The notes beneath the pieces were generated by a model that worked only from the letters and a program-made list of their open reading frames with translations, did not search any database and had not been told where the DNA came from. DNA of 8,977 nucleotides, taken from the NCBI GenBank assembly GCA_021790615.1, contig JAJYGW010000135.1, positions 1 to 8,977 on the forward strand, given 5' to 3'. This document shows positions 1 to 6,173 of the stretch, piece by piece (position 1 is the first letter of the stretch; the number at the start of each line of letters is the position of its first letter). The position numbers and the translations under genes were made by a program. This DNA comes from Actinomycetes bacterium. Its GTDB lineage: Bacteria > Actinomycetota > Acidimicrobiia > Acidimicrobiales > JAKAOS01.

Positions 1-1562
1 CCGAGCGCCTGCAGCGGCTCGGCGACGATGTCGCGCACGCGCATGCGCGGATCGAGCGAGCCCAGCGGGTCCTGGAAGACGACCTGCACCTCGCGTCGCA
101 TCTCTCGCAGCTCGCGCTCGGGACGGTCGTCGATGCGTACGGCCCTGAAGCGCACTTCCCCACTCGTCGGGCGGTCGAGGGCGAGCAGGATGCGCGCGAG
201 CGTGGACTTCCCGGACCCCGATTCGCCGACGATCCCGAGGACGTCTCCTTCCCGGAGGACGAGATCGACCCCGTCGAGCGCACGGATCTCCCCCGCTGAC
301 GGCTCCCCTCCCTGGCGCGCGAGCGCCGCGCGGTACACCTTCACGAGGTTCCGGCACTCGAGGATCGGGGCAGCGCCATCGTCGCCCGAAGCGACGAGCT
401 GGACAGGACGACCACCTGTTTCCGACCCCCCTGGCGCCGCAGGCCCGGCGAGGCCCGGCTCGGCGAGCGCCGCAGGCCCGGCGAGGCCTGGCTCGGCGAG
501 CGCCGCAGGCCCGGCGAGACCTCGCTCGAGGACGTCGTCATCTCGCCCAGCCGGTCCGCTCGGCCCGTGCACCCGGAGGAGCCCAGCGGGTGCTGGCAGC
601 GGATGCCAGCACGCGACGTCGTGACCGGCCTCGGCAGCCTCCAACCCAGGCTCCTCCAGGCACTTCTCACTCGCCCGTCCGCAGCGTGTGCGGAACGGGC
701 AGCCGGAGAGCCGGCTCGCCGCGGCGGCGCCCGGCGCGGTCCCCGGGATGGTCGGCAGCACCTGCAGCCGTCTGGCGGTCGCGCTCCACACTCCCCCGAG
801 CGATGCGCTCGTGGCCACGAGGCCGGCGGTGTAGGGATGGCGCGGGTGCGCGAGGATGTCGCCGACCGCCGCCCGCTCCACCACCCGGCCGCAGTACATC
901 ACCACGACCTGCTCGCAGATGCCGGAGACGACCGCGAGATCGTGACTGATGAGGAGCAGCGCCATGCGCTCCTCGCGAACCAAGCCGCCCAAGAGCCGCA
1001 GCACCCGGTCCTGGACCGTCACGTCGAGCGCGGTCGTCGGCTCGTCGGCGAGGAGCAGGACCGGATGGTTGGCGATCGCCATCGCGAGGACGACCCGCTG
1101 GCGCTGGCCGCCGGAGAGCTCGTGAGGGTAGGCGCGAAGGACTGCACGCGGGTCGTGAATCTCCACACGTGCGAGCAAGCGTGCAGCCTCCTCCTTCGCC
1201 GATGCACTCGGGAGCGTCCCGTGGATCGTGAGGCTCTCGGCGATCTGCTTGCCCACGCGCATGAGCGGGTTGAGCGCGGACATGGGCTCTTGGAACACCA
1301 TGGCGACACGGCTGCCTCTCAGCCGGCAGCGCGCCCGCTCCGAGACACGTGCAAGGTCGCAGTCCTCGAATCGGATGCTGCCCGTCGACGAGATGCCCCG
1401 CGGGAGCAGCTGGATCACCCCGAGCGCGGTCAGCGACTTGCCGCTTCCGGACTCTCCGATGAGCCCGACGCGCTCACCCGCGCCAAGCGACAGGTCGATG
1501 CCATCCACGAGGCGAACGTCACCTGACGAGATGACCAGGTCCTCGACGTCGAGAAGGCTCAT
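1..1562 (-). CDS. Fused DppD-DppF-type peptide ABC transporter ATPase (C-terminus beyond window)
   Basis: Energises import by hydrolysing ATP on the inner face of the membrane, paired with the two permeases encoded just upstream. One uninterrupted frame covers 520 residues before the window ends. ABC domain 1 has Walker A GESGSGKS (36-43), Q-loop FQEP (90-93), signature LSGGQRQR (149-156), Walker B LLLADEP (169-175) and H-loop SHD (206-208). The Opp/Dpp C-terminal extension follows, with HPYTAGL (242-248) and four cysteines (C288, C294, C301, C318), a pattern linked to an iron-sulphur site in this family. A Gly/Ala/Pro-rich linker (about 322-396) leads to ABC domain 2, with Walker [10 protein letters not shown] (446-454) and Q-loop FQDP (496-499). 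Its signature and Walker B lie outside the window. Both Walker A motifs were confirmed in the same frame by codon position. The ATG at 1562-1560 overlaps the DppC stop by one base (TGATG), implying translational coupling. E. coli GsiA is a known fused relative. Substrate unknown. Confidence 0.93.
   Translation of the reverse strand, partial: MSLLDVEDLVISSGDVRLVDGIDLSLGAGERVGLIGESGSGKSLTALGVIQLLPRGISSTGSIRFEDCDLARVSERARCRLRGSRVAMVFQEPMSALNPLMRVGKQIAESLTIHGTLPSASAKEEAARLLARVEIHDPRAVLRAYPHELSGGQRQRVVLAMAIANHPVLLLADEPTTALDVTVQDRVLRLLGGLVREERMALLLISHDLAVVSGICEQVVVMYCGRVVERAAVGDILAHPRHPYTAGLVATSASLGGVWSATARRLQVLPTIPGTAPGAAAASRLSGCPFRTRCGRASEKCLEEPGLEAAEAGHDVACWHPLPAPAGLLRVHGPSGPAGRDDDVLERGLAGPAALAEPGLAGPAALAEPGLAGPAAPGGSETGGRPVQLVASGDDGAAPILECRNLVKVYRAALARQGGEPSAGEIRALDGVDLVLREGDVLGIVGESGSGKSTLARILLALDRPTSGEVRFRAVRIDDRPERELREMRREVQVVFQDPLGSLDPRMRVRDIVAEPLQAL
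435..527 (-). repeat. 33-bp in-frame tandem repeat in the ATPase linker
   Basis: Copies begin at 435, 468 and 501. The first two differ at one base; the third diverges after about 18 bases. The period is a multiple of three, so the frame is kept. On the coding strand the repeat gives two full copies of [11 protein letters not shown] (residues 348-358 and 359-369) and a partial third (370-376). It lies between the two ATPase domains and probably forms a flexible spacer. Repeat number may vary between strains by slippage, which is an inference. Confidence 0.9.
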
Positions 1563-2470
1563 CAGCGATCGCGGCGCCTCGGATCGAACACGTCGCGCAG
1601 GCCGTCACCGAGGAGGTTGAAGCCGAGCACGCATAGCGCGATCGCCGCCGCGGGCCACACCGAGAGCAGGGGATCTGTGCTCATGTAACGCTGCGCCTCT
1701 TCGAGCATGAGGCCCCAGGAGGCAGAAGGAGGCGGGGCCCCGAGCCCCAGGTAGGTCAGGGCGGCGTCCGCGAGCACCGCGACCGAGAGCAGGAGGGTCA
1801 TCTGGGTGATGAGGAGCGGCGCGATGTTCGGCAAGACGTGGCGGCGCATGATCCTCGTCCGCGAGACACCGCAGGCGCGCGCCGCTGAGACATAGTCCAG
1901 GCTCAGGACCCCGAGCGCGCCGCTGCGGGTGACCCGGGCGAAGACCGGGATGAACGCGAGGGTAACTGCACCCATGACCGTCAGCGTCGATCCTCCGAAG
2001 TCGGTGGCGAGCACGACGGCGACGAGCAGCGCCGGGAAGGCGTAGACGAGGTCGGCCAGCCGCAGCACCAGCTGACCAGCGGCTCCTCCCCGCTGCGCAG
2101 CGAAGAGCCCTGCGGGGACTCCGACAGCACCGGCCACGAGTACCGAGACCACCCCCGCGTACAAGGTGACGTCCGTCCCGCTCATGAGCCTGCTCAGGAC
2201 GTCGCGCCCGTACTGGTCGGTGCCGAAGAGGTGCTGCGCGCTCGGGCGGGCGAAGGTCGCAGCCATGTTGATCGCAAGAGGGTTGTACGGCGTCCACAGC
2301 GAAGAGACGATCGCGACCGCGACCACCGCCGCCGCGATCGACGACCCGACGACCGCCGAGGGGCTGTGGCGCCAGCGGTGCCAGAGGCTCCACTCACCCG
2401 TGGCGCCCTCGTCAGGCGCAAGCTCGGCCCCGCTGGCCGCATCGAGGTCCACTGGCAGGAAGGCGGTCAC
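1562..2470 (-). CDS. DppC-type peptide ABC transporter permease
   Basis: One of the two membrane subunits forming the import channel. The 302-residue product has a hydrophilic N-terminus, a first membrane segment at about 38-60, the family hallmark FGTDQYGRDVLSRL (82-95), further hydrophobic segments at about 103-124, 135-157, 164-182, 215-238 and 269-288, and an EAA-type loop (about 193-215, with AARACGVS and HVLPN) that docks onto the ATPase. The chosen start is GTG at 2470-2468, which overlaps the DppB stop by four bases (GTGA). The frame is open far upstream, but that region is DppB read in another frame. The Shine-Dalgarno-like GGGAG sits only 2 nt from this GTG, so coupling to DppB translation is more likely than independent initiation. 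A second GTG six codons downstream cannot be excluded. Length is normal for the family. Confidence 0.93.
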   Translation of the reverse strand: MTAFLPVDLDAASGAELAPDEGATGEWSLWHRWRHSPSAVVGSSIAAAVVAVAIVSSLWTPYNPLAINMAATFARPSAQHLFGTDQYGRDVLSRLMSGTDVTLYAGVVSVLVAGAVGVPAGLFAAQRGGAAGQLVLRLADLVYAFPALLVAVVLATDFGGSTLTVMGAVTLAFIPVFARVTRSGALGVLSLDYVSAARACGVSRTRIMRRHVLPNIAPLLITQMTLLLSVAVLADAALTYLGLGAPPPSASWGLMLEEAQRYMSTDPLLSVWPAAAIALCVLGFNLLGDGLRDVFDPRRRDR

Positions 2471-3411
2471 AGCTCCCGCGCGATCCGTGGGTCGAGGTAG
2501 TGGTACAGGATGTCGACCACGAAGTTGACGACCAGTACCACCGCGGCGATGAGCAGGACGATGTCTTCCACCACAATGAGGTCCCGGTTCTCCACGGATT
2601 GGAGGAGGAGGGTCCCCATCCCAGGGAGCGTGAAGACGTTCTCGACGATCACCGCGCCGACCACGAGTCCCGCGAGCTCGAGCCCGAGCACCGTGAGCAC
2701 CGGCACGGCCACGTTGCGCAGCCCGTGGCGGACCAGGGCCCTGGTCGGCGTGAGTCCTTTCGCCCTCGCGGTGCGCAGGTAGTCGGAGTAGAGCACGTCG
2801 AGCACTGCGGTGCGAACGTAGCGGCCCACGATCGCCCCCTCCACCACACCGAGCGCGACGGCCGGCAACACCAGGGATCGCAGCGCACCGGCGGGATCCG
2901 ACCAGCCTGTGAAGCCCCCGGTCGGCAGGAGGCGTAGCTCCACGCCCGCAACGATGATGAGCAGGATCCCGAGCACGAAGCTCGGGACCGCGATCCCGAT
3001 CTGGTTCAGCATGGAGGCGACCACCCCACTGACTCGCCGAGACCGGACAGCAGAGAACACCCCCAGCGGCACGGCGACCACCATGCCGACGAACAGGCCG
3101 AGGCCGACCAGCGGCCCCGTCACCTCGAGCGCGCCGGCGAGCTCGCTCGCGATCGGCTGGCCCGAGATGTACGACGTGCCGAGGTGCCCCGTGACGAGGC
3201 CACCGATCCATTCGACGTACTGGCGCCAGATCGGCTTGTCGAGCCCGAGCTTGTCGGTGAGCGCGCGCACCGCGCTCGGCGTCGCCTGGGTTCCCAAGAT
3301 GACGTCAGCAGGCTTCCCCGGCAGGACTGCCAGCACGACGAAGACGATCACCGAGGCGGCGACCAGCGTCGCGGCGAACAGGGCTGCTCGGCGCAGGAGG
3401 TACCGGGTCAG
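2467..3411 (-). CDS. DppB-type peptide ABC transporter permease, probable CTG start
   Basis: The other membrane subunit of the importer. It has a classic DppB N-terminus: RYLLRR (3-8), a first membrane segment (about 10-30) and the PGKPAD motif (31-36). Periplasmic-side GHLGTSY (75-81) follows, then hydrophobic segments near 97-122, 135-155, 178-197, 236-257 and 284-304, and an EAA loop (about 211-233, with ARAKGL and RHGLRN). The start is odd. The first ATG/GTG/TTG in frame is GTG at 3351, which would cut off half of the first membrane segment and has no ribosome binding site. No conventional start was found upstream. CTG at 3411-3409 restores the full N-terminus (314 residues) and follows a GGAGGAGGAGG tract. 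The gene begins 25 nt after the binding-protein stop and its end overlaps the DppC start. The family call is secure; the start is inferred. Confidence 0.9.
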   Translation of the reverse strand: MTRYLLRRAALFAATLVAASVIVFVVLAVLPGKPADVILGTQATPSAVRALTDKLGLDKPIWRQYVEWIGGLVTGHLGTSYISGQPIASELAGALEVTGPLVGLGLFVGMVVAVPLGVFSAVRSRRVSGVVASMLNQIGIAVPSFVLGILLIIVAGVELRLLPTGGFTGWSDPAGALRSLVLPAVALGVVEGAIVGRYVRTAVLDVLYSDYLRTARAKGLTPTRALVRHGLRNVAVPVLTVLGLELAGLVVGAVIVENVFTLPGMGTLLLQSVENRDLIVVEDIVLLIAAVVLVVNFVVDILYHYLDPRIAREL

Positions 3412-3424
3412 CGCCTCCTCCTCC
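3412..3424 (-). promoter_or_regulatory. Strong ribosome binding site that decides the DppB start
   Basis: The coding strand reads GGAGGAGGAGG followed by CG and then CTG (3411-3409). The repeated purine tract offers several pairings with the 16S rRNA tail, at spacings of about 2, 5 or 8 nt from the CTG. It is the only good ribosome binding site in the 25-nt gap after the binding-protein stop and is the main reason for preferring CTG over GTG at 3351. Confidence 0.6.
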
Positions 3425-3436
3425 GTGCCGGGGGCG

Positions 3437-5026
3437 TCAGGGGGTGAAGCCGAGACGGCGCTCCTGGGCGCCGAGCTTCCCTCCGATCTGTAGGGCCGAG
3501 AGCTGGAACGACTCGGACAACGACCCGTGAGGAAGGCCGACGATGTCCCGCTTGGCCGCCGTGATCTCTGGCAGGTTGAAGAACCATACGTTCACCGCCT
3601 GGTGGGCGATCAGCGTCTCCGCTTTCTCGTAGTCCGACACCCATTGCGCATGCGTGGGCGCCTCGTTGCCTTTCGTGAGCAGCGCTGTGACCACTCGGGT
3701 GTCTGCATAGTGCCAGTAGTACTTCGGGTTCGTGTAGTTGGAGATGTCTCGTGCCTCTGCGTGGTCGATGATCGTCGACTGGAAGTCGCCGGCCTCGAAC
3801 ACCTGGCTGAGCCACAGTGGCCACTGGATGTTCGACAGTGTGACATCGATCCCTACCTGCTTCAGCTCGGCTGCCACCACAGGACCGTCCGCCTTGGCGT
3901 ACGGGTACGGCGGCAGGACGAGCTTCAACGAGAAGCCATGCGGATAGCCTGCCTCGGCGAGGAGCTTCCTGGCCTTCTTGACGCTGTGCGGGTAGAGATG
4001 CGCGAGCTTCGCCAAGAAGTACGGGTCGCCGGGCACCGAGTCGCTGCCGATGATCCTCCCGTGGCCCGCCTCGGCGGCCTGGTCCATCGCCTTCTTTGTC
4101 AGGGCATAGGAGATGGCCTGGCGCACGAGCCGCTTTCTAAGTGGCCCGTACGCGTCGTTCAAGGTGAGCTGGACCTTCCCGCTCGTCGGTCCGATGTCGA
4201 CCTTGAAACCGGCGGACTTGAGCGAGGAGACGCTCTGGGGGACCGGAAGGTTGTCGACGATGTCGATCTGACCGCCTCGCAATGCCGAGATCTCGGCGTT
4301 CGGTGTCGAGAAGTACCGGAACTCCACCTTGGCCACCTTCGGCTCAGCCCCCCAGTAGTGCGGGTTGCGCACGAGGGTGACGCTGTAGTTGGGCACGTAG
4401 CCTGTGAAGGCGAAGGGGCCGGTCCCCACCGGGTGCGTCGCGATGGAGCCGACAGCAGTTGGGTCGAGGATCTCGCCGTTGCTGTAGGCGGCCAGCGTGT
4501 AGAGCCATTGCCAGTCGCGATGGGCGAGGGTGACCACGACCTTGTCGGACCCCGAGGTGGCCGCGGACTTCACGAGACCTGTCCAAAGGTCCTTGTACGG
4601 GTACTGAGAGCCCGGCGCGACGACCCTGTCGATGCTGTAGACGACGTCGGAGGGGGTGAGCGGGTCGCCGTTCGTGAACGTCACGCCGCTGCGCAACGTA
4701 AAGGTGTAGACGGTGCCTGTCTTGGAGATGGTCCACGTGGACGCCAGCACGGGCACGATCTTGCCGTTGGGCGCGAGCTGGGCCAGGTGCTGGTAGACGT
4801 TGTAGTCGAACACCTCGTCGATCGCCGCGGCGGCGTTCGAGGTGGGGTCGAGCGAGGGCGGGGCGACCGAGGATCCGATCACGATGCTCGAGTCGTTGGC
4901 CGCCTTGCTGCCAGCCGACGCCGGTGCTGCGGCCCATAGGATCGCTGCGACGGCTGCACTCGCGGCCGCGCCGAGGCGGCCGAGCCGGACCAGGGTCCCG
5001 CGACGCCGACTGCCTCTTTCCTCCAT
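3437..5026 (-). CDS. Peptide-type ABC transporter substrate-binding protein (SBP_bac_5 family)
   Basis: Extracytoplasmic receptor that captures the ligand and delivers it to the permeases. The 529-residue product starts at ATG 5026-5024, with GGGGAGGGAG six or so bases upstream. The N-terminus is a signal peptide: basic region (R4, R7-R9, R14, R17), hydrophobic stretch (about 18-34) and an ASA cleavage site, predicted after A38. There is no lipobox cysteine, so it should be released or held by something other than a lipid anchor. Family features include SLDP (58-61), the W98-to-R134 block with LRSGVTFTNGDPLTPSDVVYS (111-131) and VGTGPF (200-205). The C-terminal half matches the usual DppA/OppA-like fold by eye. 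It is the first gene after the importer promoter. A frame extension upstream to 5149 contains no plausible protein and crosses the promoter. Ligand class cannot be read from sequence alone. Confidence 0.94.
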   Translation of the reverse strand: MEERGSRRRGTLVRLGRLGAAASAAVAAILWAAAPASAGSKAANDSSIVIGSSVAPPSLDPTSNAAAAIDEVFDYNVYQHLAQLAPNGKIVPVLASTWTISKTGTVYTFTLRSGVTFTNGDPLTPSDVVYSIDRVVAPGSQYPYKDLWTGLVKSAATSGSDKVVVTLAHRDWQWLYTLAAYSNGEILDPTAVGSIATHPVGTGPFAFTGYVPNYSVTLVRNPHYWGAEPKVAKVEFRYFSTPNAEISALRGGQIDIVDNLPVPQSVSSLKSAGFKVDIGPTSGKVQLTLNDAYGPLRKRLVRQAISYALTKKAMDQAAEAGHGRIIGSDSVPGDPYFLAKLAHLYPHSVKKARKLLAEAGYPHGFSLKLVLPPYPYAKADGPVVAAELKQVGIDVTLSNIQWPLWLSQVFEAGDFQSTIIDHAEARDISNYTNPKYYWHYADTRVVTALLTKGNEAPTHAQWVSDYEKAETLIAHQAVNVWFFNLPEITAAKRDIVGLPHGSLSESFQLSALQIGGKLGAQERRLGFTP

Positions 5027-5068
5027 GCGCTCCCTCCCCGATGCCCCTCGCCGCCAGCGCACGCACGT

Positions 5069-5119
5069 GGCACCACAAGCGACGTCACACGTTCGAAACG
5101 TTGTACAGGAGGTGGTGCC
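5069..5119. repeat. Outer 8-bp inverted repeat around the candidate operator
   Basis: GGCACCAC (5069-5076) and its exact complement GTGGTGCC (5112-5119) flank the 13-bp palindrome almost symmetrically (centres 5094 and 5095). One arm lies in the spacer between -35 and -10, so the pair cannot form a hairpin in the mRNA. A DNA-level role such as paired protein sites is more likely, if it is functional. Confidence 0.55.
5089..5101. promoter_or_regulatory. Candidate operator: 13-bp palindrome at the importer promoter
   Basis: ACGTT-CGA-AACGT is a perfect 5-bp inverted repeat with a 3-bp centre. It overlaps the downstream edge of the -10 element (5100-5105) and the expected transcription start, so an occupied site would block RNA polymerase. 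The adjacent GntR-family regulator is the obvious candidate ligand; the assignment is inferred. Confidence 0.5.
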
Positions 5120-5128
5120 GGAAGTCAA
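5100..5128 (-). promoter_or_regulatory. Predicted sigma70-type promoter of the importer operon
   Basis: On the minus strand TTGACT (5128-5123, five of six matches to TTGACA) is followed after exactly 17 bp by TACAAC (5105-5100, four of six to TATAAT). Transcription should start near 5093, giving a leader of about 67 nt before the binding-protein ATG. It lies in the 123-bp gap after the GntR stop, so the importer can be expressed separately from the regulator. Confidence 0.6.
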
Positions 5129-5149
5129 CTGGGTAGCCTGGTCGGACAA

Positions 5150-5983
5150 TCAGCCAAGCGCGCACGGTTCAAGAAAGAGCTTCACCGCGACGCAGTCCTC
5201 CGGCGGGAGCAGCGCGCCGTAATACTCGAAGAGGTTCTCTCGAGCGATGCGGCCCGCGCGCGGTGCGTCTTTGGCGCGGATGGCGTCGAGCACGTCGGCG
5301 TGGTGGTGGAAGCTCAGCTCCATCATGGAGGTGTCCCCCTGCGAAGCCTCGATCTTCGAAGCGACCAGGTCGACCACGACCTCTCGCACGACGCCGTTCA
5401 ACAGCTCGATGAGCGCGTTCGTGCTGACCTGGGCCACGAGCCCGTGAAAGCGCACGCCGGCGGCGCTGAAGGCCTCGTGACCCGCGACCATCGCCGCTCG
5501 CATGTCCTCGAGCGCCGCCTCCATCGCCACGAGGTCCTCCTCGGTCCGCAAGCGCGCAGCGAGCATGTTCGCCGAGCTTTCCATGAGCATGCGAAAGTGG
5601 ATGAGGTCGGCCAGCCGAATCCGCCGCCCCATCACCAAGCGGTCGACCATCTTGCGCAGGGCGACGGTGGAGAGGCCGAGCACCTCCGCACCGTTCGGGT
5701 TGCCCGGCCGCGACCTGATGAGCCCATTGCTCTCGAGCACGCGCATCGCCTCGCGCACCGTCGAGCGGCTCACCGAGAACTGCGACATCATCTCTCGCTC
5801 GCTCGGGAGGAAGTCGCCGCCTCTCAGACGACCCTCGACGATGGCCTCTTCGATCTGCTCGACGATGCGCTCGTAGGAGCGCACGGGACGAATGGGCCGG
5901 AAGCTGACCTCGTCGTGTCCCTCGAGCGTCGCCGAGCGCGGCGTCAGCCCGAAGCCGTCAGCGCTGTGCGGGCGGTCTCGCAC
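5150..5983 (-). CDS. GntR-family transcriptional regulator, FadR/FCD subfamily
   Basis: Likely local ligand-responsive regulator. The 277-residue product has an N-terminal winged helix-turn-helix (about 35-100) with the GntR signature: LPSERE (59-64), the recognition region SVSRSTVREAMRVLE (70-84) and NGLI (86-89). A C-terminal all-helical FCD effector domain (about 125-255) follows, with RMLMESSANMLAARL (131-145), FHGLVAQVSTN (179-189) and the histidine cluster H226-H228. H180 and the H226-H228 group are candidates for the metal-binding histidines typical of FCD domains. The start is GTG at 5983-5981, placed because AAGGAGGTGA, a near-perfect anti-16S match, lies about 10 nt from it (GGAGG end to GTG). 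Another GTG at 5995 lies inside that site; longer extensions to 6094 are possible but look non-conserved. It lies between the importer and hydrolase blocks and probably controls one or both, with a carboxylate or amino-acid-like effector as is usual for FCD regulators. Confidence 0.93.
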   Translation of the reverse strand: MRDRPHSADGFGLTPRSATLEGHDEVSFRPIRPVRSYERIVEQIEEAIVEGRLRGGDFLPSEREMMSQFSVSRSTVREAMRVLESNGLIRSRPGNPNGAEVLGLSTVALRKMVDRLVMGRRIRLADLIHFRMLMESSANMLAARLRTEEDLVAMEAALEDMRAAMVAGHEAFSAAGVRFHGLVAQVSTNALIELLNGVVREVVVDLVASKIEASQGDTSMMELSFHHHADVLDAIRAKDAPRAGRIARENLFEYYGALLPPEDCVAVKLFLEPCALG

Positions 5984-6173
5984 CCCACCGGTCACCTCCT
6001 TCGCCCCCCCTCGCGTGGGCCTGGCGGACGGGCGTGTCGTGACGGCGCGCACGCCGGCTCGCTGACCGCAGATCTCACGATCACCACCGCCCACAGCGCC
6101 TTTGCCTGCCCCTGTCGTCGCCCTGCCGTCGCTCTACCCTCGGTTCGGTGATGCGTAGCATACTGGCCGGACC
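5984..6173. promoter_or_regulatory. Divergent intergenic region between regulator and hydrolase operon
   Basis: This 190-bp non-coding stretch must hold promoters for both directions. Near the M20 gene it contains the small inverted repeat ATGC-GTA-GCAT (6151-6161). On the plus strand TAGCAT (6156-6161) fits the loose actinobacterial -10 pattern TANNNT; on the minus strand TATGCT (6162-6157) fits equally, so the two -10 elements could overlap. No convincing -35 box was found for either. If the plus-strand element is used, the M20 message would have a leader of only about 6 nt, consistent with the absence of a ribosome binding site before ATG 6174. Confidence 0.35.
5992..6001 (-). promoter_or_regulatory. 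Near-perfect Shine-Dalgarno for the GntR gene
   Basis: The minus strand reads AAGGAGGTGA, complementary to the conserved 16S rRNA 3' tail. It is the strongest ribosome binding site in the window and fixes the regulator start near 5983. The spacing to GTG is slightly long at about 10 nt from GGAGG. Confidence 0.65.

Noticed and set aside
435..527. CRISPR array or mobile-element repeat at the tandem repeats
   Set aside because: The copies are directly adjacent with no spacers, keep the reading frame and lie inside a coding linker, so they are a coding minisatellite.
567..1526. Plus-strand open frame (319 codons) opposite the ATPase gene
   Set aside because: Entirely antisense to ABC domain 1, whose Walker A, signature and Walker B are intact on the minus strand; the plus product has no recognisable domain.
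1562..3211. Extending the DppC frame upstream to give a 549-residue protein
   Set aside because: The extra N-terminal half is the DppB gene in a different frame and has an Arg/Gly-rich low-complexity translation; the GTG overlapping the DppB stop gives a normal-length DppC.
3527..4939. Long plus-strand open frame (470 codons) opposite the binding-protein gene
   Set aside because: Antisense to a well-supported SBP_bac_5 gene; the product is Val/Arg/Asp-rich, has no family motif, and its frame follows from third-position GC bias.
5069..5119. Reading the 8-bp inverted repeat as a terminator after the GntR gene
   Set aside because: The arms are 35 nt apart and no T-run follows, and one arm lies between the -35 and -10 of the importer promoter, so it does not look like an intrinsic terminator.
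5300..6151. Plus-strand open frame (283 codons) opposite the GntR gene
   Set aside because: His/Arg-rich shadow of the winged-helix and FCD coding sequence, with no domain or convincing ribosome binding site.
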